In this document: positions 30,410 to 35,724 of the stretch, in pieces
Position numbering within the stretch: position 1 is the stretch's first letter
How the letters are laid out: the number at the start of each line of letters is the position of its first letter
Assembly: GCA_040002995.1 (NCBI GenBank)
Contig: JBDUDK010000088.1
Coordinates: 1-35,724 of the forward strand
Reading direction: 5' to 3'
Source of the DNA: JBDUDK01 sp040002995
GTDB lineage: Bacteria; Actinomycetota; Acidimicrobiia; Acidimicrobiales; Ilumatobacteraceae
DNA length: 35,724 nucleotides
Program-made: the position numbers and the translations under genes
The notes under the pieces: model-generated
Database searches by the model: none
What the model was told of the DNA's origin: nothing
Seen by the model: only the letters and a program-made list of their open reading frames with translations

Positions 30410-31543
30410 ATGCCTGCGATCAACTATCCCGTCATCTCGGCCGACTCCCACATCACCGAGCCGCCCAACACCTACGTCGACTTCATCGACCCGGCCTGGC
30501 GCGACAAGGCGCCGAAGCTGGTCGACGCCGGCCCCGAGAAGGGCGACGTGTTCGTCATCGACGGCATGAAGCACACCGTGGCGCTCGGCACGGTCGCCGC
30601 CGCCGGCAAACCGCCCGAGGAGATCCGTCTCAAAGGTTCACGATTTCTCGATCTCCACCGCGGCGGTTGGGACTCGAGCGTGCGCCTCGCCGACCAGGAC
30701 CGTGACGGTGTCGCCGCGGAGATCATCTACCCCACTATCGGCATGTTGCTGTGCAACCATCCCGACATCGACTACAAGAAGGCCTGTTTCGACGCGTACA
30801 ACCGGTGGCTGGCCGGCTATTGCGAGCCCTATCGCGATCGGCTGTTGGGCCTCGGCCAGACCGCGATGCGCACACCCGAGGAAGGGATCGCCGACCTCCA
30901 GTCGATCAGAGCGCTCGGTCTGCGCGGCGTCATGATGCCCGGCGTTCCCGGCGTCGAGGACTACGACTCTCCCATCTACGACGAGTTCTGGGAGACGGCG
31001 ATCGGGCTTCGCATGCCGCTCTCGTTCCACATCCTGACCACGCGAAACGAGCACACCCGCGGTCCCAAGATGAACGGGTTCCTCTCGATCGTGCGCGGCG
31101 TGCAAGACGTCATGGGCATGCTCGTGCTCGGCGGTGTGTTCGAACGCCACCCCGACCTGCGCATCGTGTGCGCGGAAGCCGATGCGGGATGGGTGCCGCA
31201 CTACATGTACCGGATGGACCATGCGTTCAAGCGCCACCACAACTGGCTCCCCGCGGGTCAGGCACTGTCGCGTCTGCCGTCTGAATACTTCGCCGAGTGC
31301 ATCTACGTCACGTTCCAAGACGACTTCACCGCGTTCGCGCACGCCGACGACATGAACTGGCACCGGCTCATGTGGGCCAACGACTTCCCCCACAGCGACT
31401 CCACCTGGCCGTGGAGCCAGGAGATCCTCGCCGAGCAGACCGCCAACTTGGCACCCGAGCAGAAGCAGGCGATCCTGTCCGACAACGTTGCCGAGCTCTA
31501 CGACATCAAAGTGTCGAGCCTTAGTGTGGGGGTGGCCTCGTGA
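30410..31543 (+). CDS. Amidohydrolase family 2 protein (metal-dependent hydrolase/decarboxylase)
   Basis: The 377-residue protein is a TIM-barrel amidohydrolase of the ACMSD/LigW type. The first metal motif is degenerate, SADSHITEP (D12, H14), followed by AEIIYPTIGMLLCNHPD, GLRGVMMPGVPGVEDYD, LSFHILTTRNEHTRGP, RIVCAEADAGWVPHYMYRMD and the final Asp in MWANDFPHSDSTWPWS. These proteins hydrolyse or decarboxylate aromatic and related carboxylates; the substrate is unknown. AAGGGGG about five bases before ATG is a good ribosome site. The stop overlaps the next start as GTGA, so the pair is translationally coupled. Confidence 0.9.
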   Translation: MPAINYPVISADSHITEPPNTYVDFIDPAWRDKAPKLVDAGPEKGDVFVIDGMKHTVALGTVAAAGKPPEEIRLKGSRFLDLHRGGWDSSVRLADQDRDGVAAEIIYPTIGMLLCNHPDIDYKKACFDAYNRWLAGYCEPYRDRLLGLGQTAMRTPEEGIADLQSIRALGLRGVMMPGVPGVEDYDSPIYDEFWETAIGLRMPLSFHILTTRNEHTRGPKMNGFLSIVRGVQDVMGMLVLGGVFERHPDLRIVCAEADAGWVPHYMYRMDHAFKRHHNWLPAGQALSRLPSEYFAECIYVTFQDDFTAFAHADDMNWHRLMWANDFPHSDSTWPWSQEILAEQTANLAPEQKQAILSDNVAELYDIKVSSLSVGVAS

Positions 31544-33255
31544 GCGTCTTCGATCTCGTGATCAAGGGTGGCCAGGTGCTCGACGGCACCGGGGCGCCGG
31601 GGCGAACCGCCGACATCGCGGTGCTCGACGGACTCATCGCCACGGTCGGTCGCGTCGACGACTCCGCGACGCGCGTCATCGACGCCGATGGGGCTCTCGT
31701 CACCCCCGGCTTCGTCGACATCCACACCCACTACGACGGCCAGGCCACCTGGGATGAGCGTCTGTTGCCTTCGGCGTGGCACGGCGTCACCACCGTCGTC
31801 ATGGGCAACTGCGGTGTGGGCTTCGCGCCCGTGCACCCCGAGGACCACGACCGTTTGATCGAGCTCATGGAGGGCGTCGAGGACATTCCTGGTGCGGCGC
31901 TCCACGAGGGGCTCTCGTGGCGGTGGCAGAGCTTCGCCGAGTACCTCGACGCGCTCGACTCGCGCCCTCACGACATCGACTTCGCCGCGCAGCTTCCTCA
32001 CGGCGCCCTCCGACTCTTCGTGATGGGTGAGCGGGGCGCGAACCGCGAACCCGCGTCGGCCGAAGAGATCGCCGAGATGGGACGCCTCGCCGCCGAGGCG
32101 GTGCGGGCGGGTGCGCTCGGCTTCACGACATCGCGAACTCTTAACCACCGCACGAGCCGAGGCGAGCCGACACCCACACTTACCGCGTCGCGCGACGAAC
32201 TCGTTGGCATAGCTCGCGAGATCGGCACCACCCATGCCGGCGTGTTGCAGGTGGTCACCGACTTCATCGACGCGGAGTACGAGCTGACCACGTTTCGCGA
32301 GATGATGCTCGCCTCCCGCCGGCCGTTGTCGGTGTCGCTTGCGCAGAGCGACCACACCGAGGTGTTCCGCAACGTCCTCGACGCGATCACCGAGGCCAAC
32401 GCGGAGGGACTCGAGATGCGGGCGCAGGTGGCGGCACGCGGTATCGGTGTTTTGCTCGGCCTCCAAGCCACGGTGAACCCGTTCCAACGTTGTTCGACAT
32501 TCAGGACGGTCGCTAACTACCCGCTCGCCGAGCGCGTGGCCCGGCTCTCAGAGCCCGAGATCCGCGATCGGATCCTGGCCGAATACCCGAACGCCGCGAT
32601 CGGCTTCATCGCCCGCTTCGACCGTATGTACGCGCTCGGCGATCCGCCCGACTACGAGCCGTCGCCGGACACGAGCCTGGCCGCGCGTGCAGCGCGCGAG
32701 CGTCGCCGTCCCGAGGAACTCGCCTACGACCACCTTCTGGCCGACAACGGACGCGCGTTTCTTTACGTGCCGATTCTCAACTACGTCGACGGCGACCTCG
32801 ACGCGGTGCGCGAGATGCTCGTGCACCCGTTCACGGTTCCGGGCCTCAGCGATGGCGGCGCGCACGTCGGCACGATCTGTGACGCGAGCTTCCCCACGAC
32901 ACTGCTCTCCCATTGGGGACGCGACCGCTCGCGCGGCGAAGGAATCGAGATGACCGAGGTCGTGCGGCGGCAATGCCGCGAGACGGCCTTCGCTCTCGGC
33001 CTTCGCGACCGCGGTGTTCTCGCCCGTGGCTTCAAGGCCGATTTGAACGTCATCGACCCAGAGGAAATCGGGATGCGCGCACCAGAGATGGCCTTTGACC
33101 TACCCGCGGGTGGCAAGCGCCTCCTGCAACGGGCCACCGGGTACGTCCACACGATCGTGAGCGGCCAGGAGGTCTACTCCCGCGGCGAGGCAACAGGACC
33201 CCTCCCGGGACGGCTCGTGCGCGGCTCTCAACCCGAACCGGCCGCTTCGAGCTAG
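31540..33255 (+). CDS. N-acyl-D-amino-acid deacylase-like amidohydrolase
   Basis: The 571-residue enzyme belongs to the D-aminoacylase/dihydroorotase-like amidohydrolase_3 group. It begins FDLVIKGGQVLDGTGAPGRT and has the metal motif VDIHTHYDGQATWDE (residues 60-75), then GVTTVVMGNCGVGFAPV, GALGFTTSRTLNH, a C-terminal metal-site region GLSDGGAHVGTICDAS and GVLARGFKADLNVIDPEE. It should cleave N-acyl-amino acids or related amides. GTG overlaps the stop of the upstream amidohydrolase, so the two gene products are probably consecutive steps in one catabolic pathway (inference). Its tail overlaps the convergent DUF4404-like gene by four bases. Confidence 0.9.
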   Translation: MSVFDLVIKGGQVLDGTGAPGRTADIAVLDGLIATVGRVDDSATRVIDADGALVTPGFVDIHTHYDGQATWDERLLPSAWHGVTTVVMGNCGVGFAPVHPEDHDRLIELMEGVEDIPGAALHEGLSWRWQSFAEYLDALDSRPHDIDFAAQLPHGALRLFVMGERGANREPASAEEIAEMGRLAAEAVRAGALGFTTSRTLNHRTSRGEPTPTLTASRDELVGIAREIGTTHAGVLQVVTDFIDAEYELTTFREMMLASRRPLSVSLAQSDHTEVFRNVLDAITEANAEGLEMRAQVAARGIGVLLGLQATVNPFQRCSTFRTVANYPLAERVARLSEPEIRDRILAEYPNAAIGFIARFDRMYALGDPPDYEPSPDTSLAARAARERRRPEELAYDHLLADNGRAFLYVPILNYVDGDLDAVREMLVHPFTVPGLSDGGAHVGTICDASFPTTLLSHWGRDRSRGEGIEMTEVVRRQCRETAFALGLRDRGVLARGFKADLNVIDPEEIGMRAPEMAFDLPAGGKRLLQRATGYVHTIVSGQEVYSRGEATGPLPGRLVRGSQPEPAASS

Positions 33256-33515
33256 ATGCCGAGACTGCTCAGCGCGTCGGCGACGTGACCGATGGCGTCG
33301 GCCAGTTTGGGGTGAGACACCTCGAAGCGCCGCACGCTCTCGCGCAGCTCCTCGACCAAGCCTTCGTGATTCTCGTCGGCGGCCTCGGCCCCGGCCATCC
33401 GGCGTTCCGACTCCGTCGCTAAGCGATCGAGCGTGGCGCGATCGGCCTCGCCGTGTCCGGAATTCTCGATCTCGGCCTTGAGGCGGGCAACGAGCTGCTC
33501 GTGCGTTTCGGGCAT
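33252..33515 (-). CDS. DUF4404-like small helical protein
   Basis: The 87-residue protein reads as two charged amphipathic helices followed by a conserved tail: EQLVARLKAEIENS, ADRATLDRLATESERRM, LVEELRESVRRFEVSHPKLA and ADAIGHVADALSSLGI. The last part, RFExSHPxLAxxxxxIADALSxxGI, is the mark of DUF4404 proteins, whose function is unknown. It is expressed from a -10 box that overlaps the divergent esterase -10 box, so the two genes probably compete for polymerase. Confidence 0.8.
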   Translation of the reverse strand: MPETHEQLVARLKAEIENSGHGEADRATLDRLATESERRMAGAEAADENHEGLVEELRESVRRFEVSHPKLADAIGHVADALSSLGI

Positions 33516-33522
33516 GCGATCG

Positions 33523-33532
33523 AGGCTAGCTT
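33523..33532. promoter_or_regulatory. Two overlapping divergent -10 boxes (TAGCCT minus, TAGCTT plus)
   Basis: The minus-strand box TAGCCT occupies 33528-33523 and ends seven bases before the DUF4404-like ATG at 33515. The plus-strand box TAGCTT occupies 33527-33532 and ends six bases before the esterase ATG at 33539. The boxes share the two bases 33527-33528 inside a GCTAGC palindrome, and the two start codons are only 23 bases apart. Polymerase cannot occupy both at once. Confidence 0.55.
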
Positions 33533-33538
33533 CGGCCT

Positions 33539-34471
33539 ATGCCCGTAGACCCACAAGCCCAAGCCCTCCTTGACCAATTCGCGGGATTCGGACTCAAGAA
33601 CCTGTCCGATCTTCCGCTCGATCAGTTGCGCGGTCTGATTGTCGAGCTGAGCAGCCAAGCGCCCCGCGACGAGGTGGCCGAGGTCCGCGACCTGGTCGTC
33701 GACGAAGGCGACGTGCCCATTCGCCTGTACCGGCCGGCCGGCTCGTCGCCGTCGGATGTGCTCGGTGTGCTCGTCTGGTTCCACGGCGGGGGCTGGACCA
33801 TCGGCAACGTCGAAGCCTCCGACTCGACATGCCGTTCGCTCGCCAACCGATCCGGCGCCGCTGTCGTGAGTGTCGACTATCGCATGGGTCCCGAACACCG
33901 CTTCCCTGCAGCCGTCGACGACTGCTGGGCCGCGACGTGCTGGGTCGCTTCGCATGCGGCCGAGCTTGGTATCGACCCCCGTCGCATCGCCGTCGGCGGC
34001 GACTCGGCCGGCGGCAATCTCGCGGCCGTCGTGTCGCTCTTGGCACGCGATGCGGGTGGTCCTGCGATTCGTCATCAGGCGTTGGTGTATCCCGCCGTCG
34101 ACCTGCGCATGACCTTCCCGTCGATCGACGAAAACGCCGAGGGCTACCTGCTCACCAAGGGCGACATGGTCTGGTTCCTCGATCAGTACCACGGCGACAA
34201 CACCGATGCCGTCAACGATTGGCGACTCTCGCCCATGCTCGCGGCCAGTCACGATCACCTGCCCCCCGCCACCATCATCACGGCGGGCTACGACCCGCTC
34301 CGCGACGAGGGTGGCGCGTACGGGGAGCTGTTGCGCGCGGGCGGTGCGAAGGTGCACCACGTGCACTACCCGTCGATGATTCACGGGTTCTTCGGCATGG
34401 TCGGCCAGATCGACGCCGCGGAAGTCGCACAGGACGAGGTGGCCGGCCAGTTGAGACTCGCGCTCGCCTGA
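33539..34471 (+). CDS. HSL-type alpha/beta hydrolase (esterase/lipase)
   Basis: The 310-residue enzyme is a hormone-sensitive-lipase family (bacterial family IV) esterase. The oxyanion motif is HGGGW at 82-86 (FHGGGWTIGN), the nucleophile S156 is in GDSAGGNLAA, and the acid and base are D252 in AGYDPLRDEG and H282 in SMIHGFFGM. The complete triad points to an active cytoplasmic carboxylesterase; substrate unknown. It begins behind TAGCTT and is probably leaderless, transcribed in competition with the DUF4404-like gene. Confidence 0.94.
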   Translation: MPVDPQAQALLDQFAGFGLKNLSDLPLDQLRGLIVELSSQAPRDEVAEVRDLVVDEGDVPIRLYRPAGSSPSDVLGVLVWFHGGGWTIGNVEASDSTCRSLANRSGAAVVSVDYRMGPEHRFPAAVDDCWAATCWVASHAAELGIDPRRIAVGGDSAGGNLAAVVSLLARDAGGPAIRHQALVYPAVDLRMTFPSIDENAEGYLLTKGDMVWFLDQYHGDNTDAVNDWRLSPMLAASHDHLPPATIITAGYDPLRDEGGAYGELLRAGGAKVHHVHYPSMIHGFFGMVGQIDAAEVAQDEVAGQLRLALA

Positions 34472-34503
34472 AGAGATCCAATCTGCCAACGGAGGCCGCC
34501 GCC

Positions 34504-34509
34504 TAGGCT
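34504..34509 (+). promoter_or_regulatory. -10 box TAGGCT of a leaderless promoter
   Basis: TAGGCT ends six bases before the GTG at 34516. The sequence GCCTAGGCTGCCTAGG around it is a near-repeat of CCTAGG. Confidence 0.45.
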
Positions 34510-34515
34510 GCCTAG

Positions 34516-34740
34516 GTGGCCGAGCATCGCATCGAGGTTCACCAGCCCAGCAAGATCGTCATGAACAGCGACTATCGCTTTGAGGTCTTTTCGGGCAGCG
34601 AGAAGCTCGGTGAGGTGCGGATCTCGAAAGGCACGATCGACTGGCGGCCCCGCAACGCGCGTCATGTGATGAAGCTCACCTGGGAACGCTTCGACGCGCT
34701 GATGCAGGCCAACGTTCCCCGCCGGCCTTCGCGCTCCTAG
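34516..34740 (+). CDS. Small conserved protein of unknown function
   Basis: I do not assign a family. The 74-residue protein is basic and soluble, with a beta-rich first half (YRFEVFSGSEKLGEVRIS), the segment KGTIDWRPRNARHVMKLTWE and a final helix RFDALMQANVPRR. The pattern GEVRISKGTIDWRPRN is one I recall from short actinobacterial proteins, which supports a real gene. It has a leaderless start and ends one base before the convergent F420-dependent oxidoreductase gene. Confidence 0.7.
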   Translation: MAEHRIEVHQPSKIVMNSDYRFEVFSGSEKLGEVRISKGTIDWRPRNARHVMKLTWERFDALMQANVPRRPSRS

Positions 34741-34741
34741 C

Positions 34742-35599
34742 TCACTCGCTCATCGACGACGCTTCGCTGATCAGGTCGGCGTACTGGTCGAGGAGGGTCA
34801 GCACGAGGTCGGCCCCGGCCGGCGGCAGGGCCAGCACGCAGCGAGTAACACCCGCGCTGGCGTAGGACTCGATCAGCTTCATCTTCGGCGGAATGCCGAA
34901 CATACCGAGCTCGATCGTCGACGGGTCGCGGCCCGCGGCCTCGGCCGCCGCGTGCAACTCCGGCAGCCGGGCCAGCGACGACTGACCGCGATGAATCGGC
35001 ATCCAGCCGTCGCAGTACTCGACGATGTGGCGGAACGTGACCGGACCGCCCGCGCCGCCCATGATCACCGGCGGATGGGGCTTCTGCAGCGGCTTGGGCC
35101 ACGCCCAACTCGGCGCGAAGCGCACGTGCTTGCCCTCGTAGCCCGCCACCTCCTCGGTCCACAATCCCTTCATGGCCAGCACGCTCTCGCGCACGTGCTC
35201 GCGCCGATCCGCATATTCGACGCCGTGGTCTTCCATCTCGTCGGCGTTCCAGCCCACGCCGATGCCGAACATCAGCCGGCCGTTCGACACCGTGTCGACC
35301 GACGCCACCGACTTCGCCAGGTTGATCGGATTGTGCTGCGCCACGAGGCAGATACCGGTGCCGAGCCGCAGTCGCTCGGTGACCCCTGCGGCCGCCGTCA
35401 GCGCGACGAAAGGATCGAGTGTGCGCCGGTATTCGTCGGGCAGCGGCTCGCCCGCGGGATACGGCGTACGCCGGCTCGTGGGGATGTGCGTGTGCTCCGG
35501 AACCCACAACGATTCGAAACCCCGTTCCTCGAGCTCGCGTGCGAGTTGGACGGGTGAGATCGAGAGGTCGGTCAGAAAGATGAGGGCTCCGATGCGCAT
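34742..35599 (-). CDS. LLM-class F420-dependent oxidoreductase
   Basis: The 285-residue TIM-barrel protein is a luciferase-like monooxygenase family oxidoreductase of the F420 type: MRIGALIFLTDLSISPVQLA, RGFESLWVPEHTHIP, RLRLGTGICLVAQHNPINLA, the cofactor region LMFGIGVGWNADEMEDHG, LWTEEVAGYEGKHVRFAP and PPVIMGGAGGPVTFRHI. It likely passes a hydride between coenzyme F420 and a substrate that cannot be named; use of FMN is an alternative. The start is six bases behind TAGCGT. The gene lies just downstream of the HNH gene on the same strand. Confidence 0.93.
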   Translation of the reverse strand: MRIGALIFLTDLSISPVQLARELEERGFESLWVPEHTHIPTSRRTPYPAGEPLPDEYRRTLDPFVALTAAAGVTERLRLGTGICLVAQHNPINLAKSVASVDTVSNGRLMFGIGVGWNADEMEDHGVEYADRREHVRESVLAMKGLWTEEVAGYEGKHVRFAPSWAWPKPLQKPHPPVIMGGAGGPVTFRHIVEYCDGWMPIHRGQSSLARLPELHAAAEAAGRDPSTIELGMFGIPPKMKLIESYASAGVTRCVLALPPAGADLVLTLLDQYADLISEASSMSE

Positions 35600-35605
35600 G
35601 GGCGC

Positions 35606-35611
35606 ACGCTA
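35606..35611 (-). promoter_or_regulatory. -10 box TAGCGT overlapping the HNH-gene stop codon
   Basis: On the minus strand TAGCGT ends six bases before the LLM-oxidoreductase ATG at 35599. Its first three bases are the TAG stop of the partial HNH gene. Confidence 0.5.
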
Positions 35612-35724
35612 GAAGATCGCAGCCGCCTTCGGTGAAGCCCGCGCGGGCATGTTGTCGGGTGGGTGGATTTTGAGGGTGTTGGCGGTGCCTTCGATGCGCC
35701 AGTGTTGGTGGTGGATGAGGTGGT
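35609..35724 (-). CDS. C-terminal end of a DUF222/HNH endonuclease-like protein (cut by window edge)
   Basis: Only the last 37 residues are inside the window. They read HLIHHQHWRIEGTANTLKIH, then PPDNMPARASPKAAAIF and a stop. The pattern HH(L/I)HH..W.I.G....L...P is the typical end of DUF222-HNH proteins, where the HNH motif lies just upstream. Such multicopy genes of actinobacteria are often mobile or intron-like, and activity cannot be judged from the tail. The TAG stop overlaps the -10 box of the LLM-oxidoreductase gene. Confidence 0.75.
   Translation of the reverse strand, partial: HLIHHQHWRIEGTANTLKIHPPDNMPARASPKAAAIF

Overview
The window looks like chromosomal DNA from a high-G+C actinobacterium, most probably an environmental member of Acidimicrobiia or a related lineage. 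The reasons are the codon use (strong G/C third positions), a class II DAHP synthase, an F420-type luciferase-like oxidoreductase, an LCP/LytR_C-type protein between nadD and rsfS, GYF-RDD and DUF222-HNH type proteins, and many genes that begin directly behind a TAnnnT -10 box, as in leaderless actinobacterial mRNAs. The taxon is an inference, because no rRNA is present. About 40 genes are supported. They are dense, on both strands, and often overlap by a few bases.

Left edge (1-1769): no intact gene. Reading across frames recovers the wreck of a MobF/TraA-type conjugative relaxase-helicase, with a stop inside its Walker A motif, a 12-nt tandem repeat and several frame changes. From 1770 to 4591 there is a SnoaL-like/class III cyclase fusion and two alpha/beta hydrolases, the second apparently without its catalytic histidine. 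The gap 4592-4985 holds a fragment of an FtsX-type permease that abuts the end of a REC-EAL response regulator (4986-6185).

6.3-11.5 kb: a methyltransferase, a TetR repressor with a perfect palindromic operator, an ABM-like protein with a C-terminal zinc ribbon, an AadA-like nucleotidyltransferase, an SRPBCC protein, a DsbA-fold protein that has lost its cysteines, a GNAT acetyltransferase and an SDR. 11.5-15.6 kb (minus strand): a probable nadD - degenerate LCP protein - rsfS - FMN/F420 split-barrel protein - methyltransferase - PAP2 series. 15.7-19.5 kb (plus strand): a divergent sigma-70 factor, a strong hairpin, class II DAHP synthase, an RlmA-like 23S rRNA methyltransferase and a beta-lactamase-fold serine hydrolase, the last three linked by stop/start overlaps.

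19.5-27.5 kb: a Uup-like ABC-F ATPase, two convergent MFS transporters, a GYF-RDD membrane protein, a thiolase, a PIG-L/LmbE deacetylase and a PT-rich membrane protein. 27.6-35.7 kb: a cytochrome P450, thymidine kinase, an EamA transporter with a frame problem at its start, two translationally coupled amidohydrolases, a DUF4404-like protein and an HSL-type esterase transcribed from overlapping divergent -10 boxes, a small conserved protein, an LLM F420-dependent oxidoreductase and the C-terminus of a DUF222/HNH protein cut by the window edge.

I did not find a clear multi-gene defence or mobile system. The strongest unusual signals are the relaxase fossil, the near-cognate start codons at two stop/start overlaps, the degenerate-active-site proteins (LCP, DsbA-like, hydrolase, cyclase), the divergent sigma factor with a palindrome in its promoter, and the repeated leaderless TAnnnT promoter architecture, including an overlapping divergent pair.
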